A stretch of DNA of 64,000 bases from NCBI GenBank assembly GCA_902805475.1, contig CADCSX010000002.1, positions 3,286,001 to 3,350,000 of the forward strand, given 5' to 3'. How positions within the stretch are numbered: position 1 is the stretch's first letter; every line of letters begins with the position of its first letter. This document shows, in pieces, positions 35,768 through 48,428 of this stretch. The DNA comes from Entonaema liquescens (Eukaryota > Ascomycota > Sordariomycetes > Xylariales > Xylariaceae). The translations under genes and the position numbers were made by a program. The notes under the pieces were generated by a model. The model was not told where the DNA came from. It saw only the letters and a program-made list of their open reading frames with translations, and made no database searches.

Positions 35768-37630
35768 CTAAGATGTAGAGGCATGCGGGGGAGGAGTAGT
35801 TGACGTAGTTGATGTTGTTGTTTGGCCCTTATTTTCTGATTTCGTGATGCTCCCATTTTCTTCATCTCGTGCTGCTAGAACGGCCTGCTCTCCATCGATC
35901 CGAGCCTCATCAATGAGGACAACCTTGTCACCAAAAGCTTCGGCGATCTCCTCCAGGGTCTTCCGGCGTGTCTCCGGGAAGTAGAAATATGCAATAGTTA
36001 AGAAGACTAGTGTGCATCCAACAAAAACGTAGTAGTAGTTCTCGCGAATGTTGGCAAAGGCGCTTGGACCAGCTTCTGTAACAGCAACATTGACAATGAA
36101 GTGGCTTGCCGCTGCAAGACCCATCACCTTACTGCGCAGCGCAATCGGCAATACTTCTGCACCGTATAACCAAGTTGTAGAGTTGATCATTGCTGTAATA
36201 AAAAGAGTTAGAATATGTATTTAAAATAGTTTTCAGTGTTAGGGGATATGTGAAAGCTCATGGCTACTAGAAAAGACCATAAGCGACCCAGAATGCGACT
36301 TACCATAGTACCATGCAACGTATAAGTATATACCCAACACGGAGAAACCCTTGCCTATCCTGTTTTCGCTATCTTGGAAAATGTGCTGCATCACGGCAGA
36401 GTATATCATGGTTACTATAAGTCCAGATAAACCTGCTAATATCATCTTTCGGCGACCCCATTGATCTGTCAAGTATCGCGTGGTAATAGAGTTCGAGAGG
36501 AAGGCAACCGTTCCGTATACACCCGCTAACGCAAGTATAGTCTTTTGTTGGATTCCTAGGGACTTGAATAAGATGGTTTGGTAGTATTGAATAACGTTTA
36601 TACCCGTCAAGCTGGTTCCAGTCTGGACAACGATAGATACCATGGCTCTGCGGCCGAAAAGCGTGAAAATCTCGTGGTACGACTTGATCTCGCGCGTCAT
36701 TTCGAACTCGATTTGAGCCTGCATTAAGGCGAACTCTTCATGTACTTCATGTGACTGAAGGTCCCGTCGAACTCTGGCAAACTCGCGTCGGGCTGCCTCG
36801 ATTTTGCCGTTTCGAATGAGCTGTCTTGGAGAGTCTGGCATGAACGTCGCTAAACCCACGAACATGATGACACCCCAGGGTATTTGGATAGCCAGGGGTA
36901 AGCGCCATTGTGTAGCACCGTAGGGTGCGTACGAACATGCAAAGCCCACCCAGTTGGACATCATTGTGCCGAAGGAGATACCACATCCTGATATGCCCCC
37001 AATCAAACCCCGCTGGCTGGGTGCCGAGATCTCGCTCAGATAGATAGGCACAGTAGCAACCATGGCACCCACAGCAACACCTGCAATGACACGACCCGCT
37101 AAGAACATTCCGATGTTAACTGATGCCGTCTGGATCGTCGTGCCGATCGTTACAATGATACACAGAAGCTGCATAAATCGAATGCGACCCAGCCTGTCTC
37201 CTATAAAGGTTTGGCCCAAAGCACCTATGGCCTCACCTGCGATATACACAGCCACCACTGCTCCCGTAAGACCATTAGAGGGGTGCTGCATATAGTCGAT
37301 CCAGCTTTGATGTGCGATGGCTAATTAGTACTTAGTAAACCATTCGCAGCATTACCCCTTCTGTTTTTTCTCTAAGACTCACTAGTTGTTGCAATGCCAG
37401 TGTCGAATCCCTATTATAAAACCTATCGGTCAATATGACAGTTCATTCGCATATATACCAAAATAATGAGATGAGAACGAATAACATACGAAGAGGAATG
37501 TGCCCATCGCGGCAAAGAGGGCGATTCCGATAGAATACCAGCTCGCCATGGTTTTTGCGTTTTCTTTTTTGACCCCGTTCAATCTATAGCTACGCAGGTA
37601 GGAGGAGATATCGGACAAAGGTTCCAACAA
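35768..37630 (-). CDS. MFS sugar transporter (536 aa)
   Basis: Four exons: 37630-37490, 37410-37383 (28 nt), 37320-36304 and 36192-35768. Joined, they give 536 aa. The micro-exon supplies the family motif: FLF|GFDTGIATT|. Other sugar-porter signatures are GDRLGRIRFMQ between helices 2 and 3, RVIAGVAVGAMVATVPIYLSE, PDSPRQLI (PESPR form), QWGRRKMILAG, TWLYGAEVLPIALRSK and the terminal PETRRKTLEEIAEAF. This is the fungal hexose/quinate-type sugar porter with 12 helices in the plasma membrane; the substrate is not predictable. The tail is Thr/Ser-rich. An in-frame ATG at 37549 (MASWYS) is an alternative start that would shorten the protein by 27 residues. Confidence 0.9.
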
Positions 37631-40406
37631 GCAAGACTATATTCAACGGGAGTACAAGGTCTTTATTTCTACCTCCTCCTTGCTCGGCTACAAGATTTCT
37701 AGGACGCTAGAAAGTTGCGAAAGCTGCCGGCGTCCATGGGAAGCCATGATTGGAATGACGCGCATAGCCTGAATCTCCGCGTTGGGCCAGGAGACCGTGC
37801 GCTCAGAAGATCATAACGCATTGGGGGGAAGCCCCACGAACGTTTCTTCACGCCCCCTTGTCACCATGTGCAGTGTACCCGCACTCCCGCTTGTCTTGTT
37901 CGACAATGGTCCAAACAGAGAGCCAAGATTAAGTCTCATCCACTCGAATCCGTGGTTTACTCCCGGTCTCGGAAACTTCCCGTGCGGCCTGTCGCTACCA
38001 CTTTGGCTTATGAATAGGTACTCCGTAATAAACCTAGCGATATTAGTGACTGACCTAATCGTTTCTCACCGCCTGTAAAAGCCAACCGTGCCGTGTGGCT
38101 GCCCGGTGTGCAACAAAGCATCTCTTTCTTCTCTTCCCTGTACATTGCGACAGACTATCAACATTCATGATACCTGTGCGAGACTATTTTCAACGCGAGC
38201 CCCCTACTTGAAGCAAAGCTAATCATCTTAGGAACTCCTGACTATCGGTATATAATACAACGAACCAAGACAATACGTTTCTTCCCGAGCCTTCTCCCCG
38301 CGTCCTAGCCATCGATACGTAACGACGGTGCTAATACCAATAACCTACCCCAACGACCATACTATTTTCGCGCCTGTGGATCATCTGGGGTTGGAGTAGC
38401 TAACACGCCAAGTTCAGGCGTTATACTGGGGCTGATCTTAACCCCAGATTATCTTGAAGTTGGGGAAGTGGAGGTAATTCCGTTGCCGAGCCCAAGCTAA
38501 ACATTTTCTTCTTGATCAAGTGTCCAGTTAGGTGCATCACCGTCCACTCGACAGAGGACGGGAGAGATATCGGTACGGGTTCCCAGCCGAGGTCGGTTGA
38601 GCTTTCAACCGAATTACGTAGTCCGTTAGGTATTTGTTGTGAACTAGGGTTCCTGCTGCCTTTTCTGTCGCGTTGCAAGTCTACGTATCCTCAAGTCCCA
38701 ACACGTCCTTTTCGTTTCAACCAAATTGAGTTGTAGCGCGATATTAGTTCGATACAATACTAGGCTACTGCGCGTAGGATAAAAGTAGATAAGTAGGTAA
38801 TAGCAATGCTCGTATCGATACCTAGTTACATTTTGTAGTTGCTAGAAAAGACCTAGCATAAAGACAGGCAGTTAGTTAGGGAATACTTAAAGTCAAGATT
38901 ACAATACTAGTATAATCGCATTTTATAAGTAGACCCTATAAAGACGTGCTTGGTGTGATAGGCTTCTAAGGGTAGGGACACAGTGAACTTTTTATCCATC
39001 GGCTGCTGTTCTTTAGTAAGCCTATCCCCTACTGACATTCGTGAGTGGTATTCGAAAAGCAAGGTTTATATCCATGACTCCTCCAGCTGCATTTCGTGAT
39101 CTGCCCGCCCAGAGAATATTCAGTAATTAAAATCTCGAATATTGCGGGTTTGACTGTACTTGTATAAGACGGTGCAACTCTATTGTCCTAACTAATAAAC
39201 TCTTTAAATAAAGACCTAGAAACGCCGAATTGTAGTACCGTTGAGGGTCTACTTCGCTAGATTGACTATCAGAATAAAGTACAGGCGATCAAACTGTACC
39301 TTGTAAAACTGAAAATTCTCCCAACAATACCTACCTAGATATTCATCTTTGGCTTGTACTTAAATATCTAGTAGTTAGCTTGAGACCAAAGCTACCTATT
39401 TACTTGCAATAGCAACCCATCGTAACTTATGGGTTTGGAGTTTGGGAATCTGTAGTGTGGTCATTCATGTCGAGCATGGCGCAAAAAGAAGAGCCATGTT
39501 CCAACAACACCGAGCCTGAGGAGCTGGAGTCCCGAAGGACGCCAAAGACCATCCCACATACGAGCAAGGATTACATAACCAAGTTGTAGAACACATCTCC
39601 GTGGAAAGTAAATAATACAACCTGCTATCCTCACAGTTTGGAAACTCTTTTGTTGTACCGCCGGTATGCCTGCAGCCCTTTTAAATAACAATCGACAGGA
39701 CAAAAGCCAGGTGCCGAAAAGGAGGGAGGAAAGTATTAGGAAATAGTCCGGACATGGCAAAGTATAGAGGTACACATGGGGGCTAACATTTATATATATC
39801 TTATTGTCCTATTTTCAGCATGTAAATACCTCTGGTAAAGATAAAACCTTTCATAAAATGTTTCGGCCACGCGGCCGCCTATGGTAGCTACGAGTGTAGT
39901 ATTGCAATTACAGTTAGGTGTATACATCATGTGTATTGATCATTAATGTCGAAGGATCTATGCGATACCTGATCATTTCCCCTAATGCGAAAAGTAGGTA
40001 TGCAGGGGCACAAGCCATTTCACTTTGGTGGCCGAAATGGTGGAAATAGCCAGGACCCTTTGGTATCACCGTGACACAAGTGACGGCGGGCCGAAATTAG
40101 ATCTTCAAGGCGGCGAATGAAACGACAACCTCGAATCATATAAGCTTATTCCATTCAATTCGAACAGGGACACCCCAGCGGTAAACCTGAAGTTCATGGG
40201 CGAAGCAGGCGATTAGATACCAAACTCCCCGGATGTGGCACATCTTAGGAGGCATGTTACGCAGATTCAACGTGAGTTCTTACTTCAGGATAGGCTCCGG
40301 GGGTGGATACACAATATATACATATCCTTCTTAAATACGGTATATGTGAGCGATATCCCATCTATCCTGTCCTTGAGCTTTATTGCCTTTCCCCTAAAAA
40401 CCAGCT
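37631..40406. other. Long intergenic region, no gene recognised
   Basis: About 2.8 kb. Frames at 37782-38078, 38421-38736 and 39461-39775 occur on both strands without recognisable family or splice context. TACCTACCTAGATA motifs lie at about 39329. A hairpin with arms CCATTTC/GAAATGG lies near 40014-40039. Confidence 0.4.
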
Positions 40407-41366
40407 TTGCCCCAGGTGCCTATCTTACAGATGACAAATCTCGGACCTCTCACTACGCCCTACCAGGCTCAAGGCACAGGTTGCCACTCGATACATGTAG
40501 GCTCCAGCTTCGAGACGGTGTGGTTGCAGTATGGGACCGTTAGCGGCTGTTTCCCGTCGAACTATCAACGGTATGATGGCTACTACTATTCTCCAGGGGT
40601 CTGTCCAGAAGGGTATACGTACGCTTGTATGGCAGTCGTTGCACTTGAATCATCGAGTGCAACTGCCGCTACATGCTGTCCTAGGTGAGTGTAACTACAC
40701 CAATTACCTATACGATGGATGTATATGGCTGTATAGGCTCAGAAGCAGCTATACTAACAAGTTTGCCAATGAAATAGCGGGTTTACCTGTAGCCGCGAAC
40801 GTAGTGGTGATCCCAATGCGTGCGAATCAACTCTGGTATCACCCAGTATCTATATGGTGGATATACTATCATATTCGGGTGACTCTGTAACAAAGATTGG
40901 GACAGTTAGTACCTCTTGTGACAGAGGCGTTTGGGTCTTTGCGAAGGGACTCGCTGTGTGGAGGGCCTCGGATGATCCCGAGTGGTCTACATCAACCACT
41001 CTAAGCTTGACTACGGTTGAAAAGACAGCACAAACGACACAAAACGTACTAACTACGGCACCAAGTGCAACTAGTGCGCCGCTTAAACAGATGGATAAGC
41101 CCGAGGGTCTTAGTACTGGTGCAAAATTAGGTATCGGTCTCGGCGTATCACTTGGTATTCTTTTCTTCATTGGATCCATTTCGGCAGCATACTTGATTGG
41201 CAGGCGGAAGCGTAGTCATACGGGCAAATCCCAATCATCAAACACTGACGACAGAGAAGAAAGAATTGATTATGAAGTCCCGGACCAAACACCCCACACA
41301 TATAGGAGTTTGGTGGAAATGAACGCTGTGAGGGAACCGGTGGAGCTAATGGGATTACAAAGCTAG
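40407..41366 (+). CDS. Single-pass cell-surface-type membrane protein (288 aa)
   Basis: Exons 40407-40684 and 40778-41366 (93-nt intron with an ACTAAC branch site) give 288 aa, or 280 if translation starts at MTNLGPLTTPY (40431). The second is my preference from family resemblance. The ectodomain resembles a common fungal family with the pattern CFPS...YYSPGVCPEGYTYAC...ATCCPSGFTC and conserved Cys. A Ser/Thr-rich stalk (about 163-193) leads to one transmembrane helix (about 209-234, LGIGLGVSLGILFFIGSISA), a stop-transfer GRRKR and a 50-residue cytoplasmic tail. There is no classic signal peptide, which is usual in this family. The layout recalls WSC/Mid2-type wall sensors, but the function is unknown. 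Confidence 0.72.
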
Positions 41367-41813
41367 GTAACTTCTATTTATGACTCTGAATATTATGGTG
41401 ATTTTCCATCTATACTTTGAGTTGTCATCCAGAATAACCTAATTGAATATATAGAATAACAGGATAGTTCTATAATACTACTTATTAGTTATCGACTTTC
41501 ATTGTTGAAGTAAGTGCCGAGTTGCGTTTGGAGCCCCGTGTTTAATTTGGCCTGGGAACATCACCTTGGAGATTCTCAAATATATGTCATTTGACTTATA
41601 GACCCTATGATATCTCAAATATGATGTAACTTTAGGATCTAAGAGTACATGACGTTGTTCGTCCTTGAGCGCTTCCCTATTTCGACCTACGTCCTAGGTA
41701 CTTCAAGAAGTTGGAAACTTCTCTCCTTGGTCCCACTATTCGATAACAAAGATTAATATTCGGTAGTTAAAATCAAGTTAATTGGATTTACAGAAAACTA
41801 ATAAAGGAAAGGT
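41367..41813. other. Convergent 3' spacer
   Basis: 3' flanks of the surface-protein gene and the SnoaL-like gene. No gene is recognised. Confidence 0.45.
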
Positions 41814-42301
41814 TCATCGACGTACGTGTTCAATAATACAGCCATCCTCCCAGCGGTATCGATCCACAATTTCGCCCATAGAGTTCCTGTAGTTAAGCCA
41901 GGACATCTCTCCCTCAAACTTAGTACGGAGCACTGTTATCGACTGACTTCCCCAAATAGGGCCAAGTATATCCAAGGCATTCTGAGCCCCATTCTGAGCC
42001 AAGGGGTTGTGGTTCTATAAGGAATTACCTAGGTTAGCAAGGTTTAAAGTTGAACGGCATAACGTCAATTCCATTTACTTACAATGTATTCGGGAAGGAT
42101 ATATTCGAAGGCTTTGTAGACATCCTTCTTAACAAGGAAAAGGTCCGCAAATTCGTTGAACCTCTTCTCTGTTTCCTCTGGAGAGGGTGCTGGTGTGATC
42201 CGTGTGCAAAACTTGGAGGTTCCTTGTCGTCCAGTGACAATCGGGGCGGCTAATGCCATGAGAGGCGCCGAAGCAGTAGCAATCAGAGTAGAAGTACGCA
42301 T
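41814..42301 (-). CDS. Secreted SnoaL-like protein (139 aa)
   Basis: Exons 42301-42083 and 42014-41814 with a 68-nt intron give 139 aa. A signal peptide is plain (MRTSTLIATASAPLMALAAP). The mature part reads as a small SnoaL-like cone: FNEFADLFLVKKDVYKAFEY, then across the splice YINHNPLAQNG, and near the end GEIVDRYRWEDGCIIEHVRR. SnoaL-like proteins are alpha+beta barrels that include polyketide cyclases and many of unknown role. Secreted fungal versions are common and uncharacterised. The YIxHNP and W..GxIxEH patterns are typical. A TATA box lies 75 bp upstream. Confidence 0.75.
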
Positions 42302-42375
42302 GTTGACGAGAAAAGTCCCATAAAATCCCTTCAGGGTGTTTCGCGACTCTTAGAACTATGGTGGAAAGCAGAGGC

Positions 42376-42384
42376 CTTTTTATA
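42376..42384 (-). promoter_or_regulatory. TATA box of the SnoaL-like gene
   Basis: TATAAAAAG on the minus strand, ending 75 bp upstream of the ATG at 42301. A clear core promoter element. Confidence 0.55.
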
Positions 42385-42978
42385 CGCCGGTATCATGAGC
42401 TTAAGGTGTGATTGTGACATAAACCCCAACAGCTTGTCGCCTCAAAGTTATATTACTGCGGAGAGGCCAAGCCTAACTTTAGCTAGAACATAGTCAAGCA
42501 GACTTCCTTGGGTGGTAGTGGAATTATATTATTGATACATTCTGGGGGTTATATGGAAGGATGCCACGAACGTATAACATATTAACCGCTACCGGCTATA
42601 TTCTCACTAATTACCAACCGTACATTTCAAGTACATAGGTGACGTCTACCTTTGCCAAGTTTATGGCTATTTATACGTTACTTGGCGTTGGTCGCAAAAA
42701 GTAGTCCTAAAATGGAAATTGAGCAGCCATACCTATAAGTCACATGTAAAAGTTAGCATCGGCACCTCATATTCTCCAGACTTTAAAAAGGTTGAATAGG
42801 AATAGCGTTATTATATGTTATTATACACGAATCTAGATAATGTATAATGGGAGTCAACCTATTTATAGGCTGTTTTAGTCTATAGTATAACTTTTATTGG
42901 TCTAAGTATAACCCCCTGAATTATGATAATACCGCCAGATTTAACGCCGACGACAAGATGCCCGCGAGAGCAACGAAG
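42385..42978. other. Intergenic between SnoaL-like and DUF6536 genes
   Basis: AT-rich spacer with no recognised gene. It contains the upstream region of the SnoaL-like gene and the 3' flank of the DUF6536 gene. Confidence 0.45.
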
Positions 42979-45417
42979 TCACCTGTACTTCAAACCAACC
43001 TCGGGAACCTTTATTTTATCATCTGGAGCCGTTGTAAATGTGCACTTTCCGACCCCATCTTTGATTTCGACCACTCCCCACCGGATTGGTAGTAGATAAG
43101 ACTCATCACGGTCCTCTTCAAGAGCATGACATGCAGCACTGATCGCCATACTATTAGTAGATACCATACTCATTGTTCCGTCGTATTTGCGAAATCCGAT
43201 AGCAGCAATTGCTATCACAATCAAGCCCCCAACAATCAATGCTAGTAATCATTAGCTTACACGATGAAATTGTAGCAAATATATACGCACCAATGAAAAG
43301 CGCAAATGGGCTATGACCACAAGTCGAGAATGAGTGAACAGTGTCAACTTGATTGCTGGGACAGGATTCCGCCGAGCCCTCTGCACATATAGCTGTTACG
43401 CGAGCTAGAAATAGGCTTTGCGATACAAGCCAGTGTATTAGGCTAGAAGAAATATACAGAGGTATTCCATAGCGGAGTGGGAGGGAAATGAAGTAACTAG
43501 ACCGCTGGATTCCCACGGGCTCCGAGACACGCAGCGTTTTACGTCTCTTTAAATGCATGCGACTAAATTCGTGCTGTACAAGAAATGTACTCAGCATGGC
43601 ATTGTAAAAGATGTAAAGAAACGAGAGGACTAGCTGCGGAAGATTGGCTAGAATCACATTCGATATCAAGCCCGCAGGGTCTTCTAATGGCAATCCGGTA
43701 ATAAGATAGGTATATGGGGTAAGGCTACCGAAACCTAGATCCCGAAGCCCTGAAATCGACGTAGGCATATTTCGGAGGCGAAGGCTTTTAAAAGAACACC
43801 CGAGCAGAATCCCCGCTATCAAGATGACAAGACAGCACCTTCAATACCTAAGTCAGCCACTTCACATGCCACCATTGAACGGATCCTATACCACTTAAGG
43901 GGTTTTATCATATTTACTCACAAGAATAACAGCACGAGCCATCGTCTTTTTGTGGCAGCCGTAAACCAGAACTTTCGTCGTATTTCCCATTCTCTAGGTT
44001 TACGGTTTAGGGTAAATGGTTCTTTGACGAGGCGGGACTTCCTTGACCTGTGTCGTATGAAGTCATCCTTGGTAGCGAGACACATATCGACGGTCGTCGG
44101 ATCCGGATTCCGGATGAACGAAGCGATTGCATCGCCAAGGGTGTATAGGACCATTCCGTCTGCATCGTCGCGCTTTGCTTGCTGCCATCTTCTCAAACCC
44201 CAAATGCAGAGCATCACTAGTATCTTAGTAAGGTTCAGTGCGCATACGGTGAGCATGATAGCCGGAGAGTACTGGAAGCGGCACTTGTTGACAATCGTAC
44301 TGGGAGATTGTACCTGGCAATGTGATACTTCATATCTCTTAGGCCCCAGAAACCATCTGGTCACTGGGATCTCCGGCTCCTTGGCCACAAAATCTTTCGT
44401 GCTATTGGTAGCTGCCCACATATTCTTTGCCCAGTTGTCCGAACGTGGTATGATGGAGACATACATCAGCAGGCTATCGTCATAGTCTGGGCCAGTGTCG
44501 TTTTTGACGAATATAACACCATTGCCCTGGGCAGCGAAATAATCGTTATATAACGCGTAGCAGGAAGAGATGTTCCTCCTCTCCCATCTCTCACTAGACA
44601 CGTCCCGCTGCATTGTCTGAATAATCTCTGTGTAGTTGCGATCCTTTGGGTTTACTCTTGAATCTTCCCACCCAAAATCTCCTGCTCGATTTATTTCTGC
44701 TGTGACAAGGTCCCATCTGCTTCCATTTATAAATGAATCTTTTACGACGGCGATGGTATAATCGTTTGATGCAAGTGATTGAAAAACTGCGGAGTTGTAC
44801 CTATTAGATTCAAATTTAGCTTGAACATTCAGGAGAGCCTATTTTCTTCTTCTTACATTAGATGGATAGGAATGGATGTCGAGCCTAAGATATACCAGGA
44901 CAATCGCCTCCATTTACTGATATACTTGAGATTTCGTACACTTGGTACGCCAATATCGAGCCATTGTCCTTCTTGATGTGTTCGATCCTGCTTGTGGGAG
45001 CTGGCGTGGTGGGCGCGATCGACATCTGCCCGAGTCGGAGCTGCCTGGAGTTGCATGCAATAATTTGAAGCCGAAAGTATGCCAGTACTGAGGCAATTGA
45101 TTAGGAGATGGGACCATTGGTCTAAAGTTTTAACCTCGCTACAGTCACCCTCGTATATGGTTCCCACACCATTCTCGCTGTTATACCGAGCAATCGTGAA
45201 TATTGTTAGAGAAAGGTTAGTAACAAAGATGATAGTTATGAGCAGTATTTGCATTAAAATTGCTCGGCCTCTTCTCGAGAAGTATATGCGCTTACTACTG
45301 CTCTCATCGTCATGGACTTGAGGGAACCATTGAGAAATGGTACTCTTCTTCGCAAAATCACAAGCACGGAAGCTCTGTTGCTCTATTGGCTGTTCAATGG
45401 GCTCTTCTTCAGGAGCA
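42979..45417 (-). CDS. DUF6536 family multi-pass membrane protein (about 749 aa, 5' end unresolved)
   Basis: Four exons are clear: (45417)-44857, 44800-43922, 43838-43291 and 43241-42979. The introns are 56, 83 and 49 nt, and all junctions keep frame. The family signature is strong in the first: EGDCSEVKTLDQWSHLLINC, STGILSASNYCMQLQAAPTR and QWLDIGVPSVRNL, then SIPIHLMYNSAVF across a splice. Multiple helices follow, including PLEDPAGLISNVILANLPQL. DUF6536 proteins are fungal-specific, of unknown function and probably in the plasma membrane. The frame stays open upstream to about 45440 without an ATG before 45254, so a first exon is missing. A candidate is MVDVPTELRR at 45493-45464, but the acceptor is ambiguous. 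Confidence 0.8.
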
Positions 45418-45493
45418 CTGTCACGTATTAGTTTTTTTTAACTTGGAAATAAGTGGAAGTTACTCGCCGTAACTCTGTAGGAACATCGACCAT

Positions 45494-46830
45494 ATTAAGC
45501 AACTCAATAGTCTACCGAGATGTTACTATGACTGGCCTCGCAAGTTTGAGATGGCAAAGGCTTTAGGTAAGCTATCTATAGTATTATATATTACACGTTA
45601 TATAGGTAATTGTGGTAAGTTGAACCGAGAAAGTTTCACTAAAGACGTGGAGAGTCCTGCCACGCAAGCAATCGGCCAGGAGTCGCACAAAGCCATAGCC
45701 ACTACAACAGCATTATTTGAGTACTAGACACGGTCTCACATAGAAACTAAGAGATGGGGGCTAGAGAAAAGTGCGGCCGAGAGCAATATAGGGGTGTGCT
45801 ACTCAATATCCCTCCGCGATTAATAGATATCGTAGAATGGTCTGTCTACATTTACATAGAGAAGCCCTGGTTTAAGACGTTAATAATTGTTGAAATGAGT
45901 GATCAAGGGGCTACTTCCAGGTCCAGAACATGACATCTTGGCATAGAATGTATATATAAGAAGGACACCCCTCCTACTCAAACAGTCGGTAGACTAAGTC
46001 GATATAAAAGTACCACTCATATACCGTATCTTTCATCAATAGTAAAATGTGCTTTAGGTAATTCAGGAAGAGCCTGGCTAACCTGCTGTCTCGAATAGTT
46101 GGTTAGTAGAGTTATCAACTTGCAAAACTCTCATTATTAACCACATGTGCTATGATTGGCTATGCCGCGGCTCCCATGTTGCCTTTTGACTTATTTATGT
46201 TCCTGTTTACGAATAGGCCACTTATCCCGGGAAAGTTGAGAAATCACATGTCACAATCTCCAAGACATTGTGGATAAGTACGTAAAAGCGTACTGGGTTA
46301 ACAAGCGCCACCTGCGACAGAGGGCTGAGCCAATGTGCAATTCAGGAAAGCAAGACTGGGCGCAGGGCAGAATCCGACCGCCTGTCTAGGCCATGCGTAT
46401 AAAAGCGCCTCAATTATATAACCGAAATAATGTACATTGAATGTTACCTAAAACTAGTACAAAGGGGCTGAATTTAAGCGATGTCAACGGCCAATCATAC
46501 TTGAGAACACCTTCAATATCTCGGAGTTTCCAACATCAAGGACAGTGGGAAGGCGGAGAGTATGCCTTATTGGAAGTCCGTGGCTCTTTCATATGATTGC
46601 TCATTTACCCCTGAGTACTAGGAGATTTGAGGCGTTAAGAAGTATTTTCATTGTCACACCCATAGGTAGGTAGCCTTAGCCACTGTGTCCCCTCGATGTC
46701 CTCTGCCCATTTCCTAGCTGTCTTGTGTAATCATCCACAATACTCTGGTGGACAAGGTAACCCATAGCTATAGGCATTATAAATACCAATCGGACAGTCG
46801 TCTGTGTTTGGAACAAACTCGAAGGTAGTG
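45494..46830. other. Intergenic, with a TATA-led 51-codon ORF of doubtful value
   Basis: Mostly featureless. At 46398-46405 there is TATAAAAG on the plus strand, followed by a 51-codon open frame (46441-46596, starting MLPKTSTKGLNLSDVNGQSY). It matches nothing I know. Confidence 0.3.
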
Positions 46831-47436
46831 TCATTGGATGAAGTCACTGTTCCATGTTAATGTCTTGAAGAAGTCCTCATAGAAGAAGTCTAGCTTACCA
46901 CCAGCCACACACGACCCAGCAGAGAATAAGCAAGGGCCAACATCGATTGTGTATGCATAGCCTGGCTCCATGTGGATAGCGTGTGCAGGAAAAGTTCCAG
47001 GCGTTGGCTGGTTATTGAATGTCGTGTTGGGAGTAGGGCAGCTACCGGCTAGATATCCTGTGAATAGAAAGGAACCGCCGCCTTCATATTTATAAGTCGA
47101 GGTGCTGAGCTGGTCCTTCCGGGGGAAGAGAAACTCGAGTGTGCAATTGGCATCGGCGCGGGACTCTGGTACCTCGAAACTGAAAATAGACGAGATATCA
47201 TTAGGCGTAATACGGCCGGCTCTCTGAGGACCAAAAGGCCTATCGGGCTCGCACTTCGAAATCCGCGTTATGTAGCTGGGGGATTCATATTGGCCGTCCT
47301 CAAGATAGGCTGGACAACCATCCGTCTCCCTACGTACCCATTGGTGGTCCTCGAGTTGTCGCTTCGAGATAAGTTGGAACGGTGTAGCTCCGACTAGGCT
47401 CAGACATGCCACGAAGAGGGATAAAGTGTGCATCAT
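46831..47436 (-). CDS. Secreted But2-type protein (201 aa)
   Basis: Single exon. Signal peptide MMHTLSLFVACLSLVGATP is followed by a dibasic KR (ISKRQ), a likely Kex2 cleavage site. The body carries the pattern GRITPNDISSIFSFEVPES, NCTLEFLFPRKDQL and NNQPTPGTFPAHA, as in the Ubiquitin-3-binding-protein But2 C-terminal domain, a family of secreted or wall-linked fungal proteins. There are several Cys residues and N-glycosylation sequons (NCT, NTT). The C-terminus DFFYEDFFKTLTWNSDFIQ looks complete. Function is unknown; an extracellular or wall role is inferred from the signal peptide. Confidence 0.75.
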   Translation of the reverse strand: MMHTLSLFVACLSLVGATPFQLISKRQLEDHQWVRRETDGCPAYLEDGQYESPSYITRISKCEPDRPFGPQRAGRITPNDISSIFSFEVPESRADANCTLEFLFPRKDQLSTSTYKYEGGGSFLFTGYLAGSCPTPNTTFNNQPTPGTFPAHAIHMEPGYAYTIDVGPCLFSAGSCVAGGKLDFFYEDFFKTLTWNSDFIQ

Positions 47437-48428
47437 GACTTCTAGAAGAGAGCTGAACTACTGAATATGAGGATGATGATCGAAGCATACCTACCTAGAC
47501 ATCCACGGGAAACAGACACTCTTATAGCATTTTCCTAATCAGCCAGAAAGATATTGAGAATCTTTACGCGCTCACAGTGCTCACAGTGTGCATTATGAGT
47601 GTGATTGAGTAAATTACAGAGCTAGAGCTGAATGCATCTATAACCGGCCGTAATTTAGGCTTATCCCTTCTCAGAGACAAAAAGAAAAAGCCCGCGTCGA
47701 TAGTGTAGTCGAAGGAATATAGTGCTATCCCCAAATCTAATTCTGGTTTGACTAATGCAGGTGAAGCAAAGCTTGACTAATAGGAGTTTGCACAGCTGAC
47801 ATCTGATAGACTCCGGTATATGACTGCACCTAGCCTACTGCTCGTTGCAGTCGTTACACAAGAAACAGGGAATGCCCTCTCGATAAGCGCCCTTCAGGCA
47901 AGTTTCCGCGGGAAGGTTTAATACCTAACTTCGAGCGCCGTCAAAGTGTCGTTACTACCGGGATATTTGTTTTCGTTGTTGCACAAGAGTAGAGACTGTT
48001 GTGCCAATCTGCAATGCGAATATCCACCTGACTCACTCTGTCCGCGGGATCCCGCCGTAGCAAATAAGCAATTGAAGTATGTCTTGATTATTCTTCTGTT
48101 TCTCCTCCCGCTAGAAGCTGTCAAACACGGGATTAATCACAGAGATACAAAAATGCCACATTCTTAGTTATGTATTGTGGTTACCAGAATACCTAGAGTA
48201 GTAAATCCAAGATAAATTACTTCACAAACTCCTCTAGGGATTGATATGAAGTAGGGAGTACTAGATTAAGAATCCAATTAAGATGCTGCTGAGTTATTAA
48301 ACGTCGTTGGGTAAGTAGGTAGGTAGGTGATTATAAGCGAGGTTGGAAATTTCAGCCTCCCATGCGAACTCATAGAAAAGGAGTTTCGCACATACAAGGG
48401 CCCAAATGAGAAATCTATGATCTAGCAA
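47437..48428. other. Intergenic, But2-type gene promoter and spacer
   Basis: Contains a possible TATA motif (TATAAG on the minus strand, 47521-47526), 85 bp upstream of the But2-type start. TAGGTAGGTAGG occurs at about 48316-48327 and TACCTACCTAGA at about 47491. No gene is recognised. Confidence 0.45.

Noticed and set aside
43952..44485. 177-aa plus-strand open frame
   Set aside because: Antisense shadow of the large DUF6536 exon.
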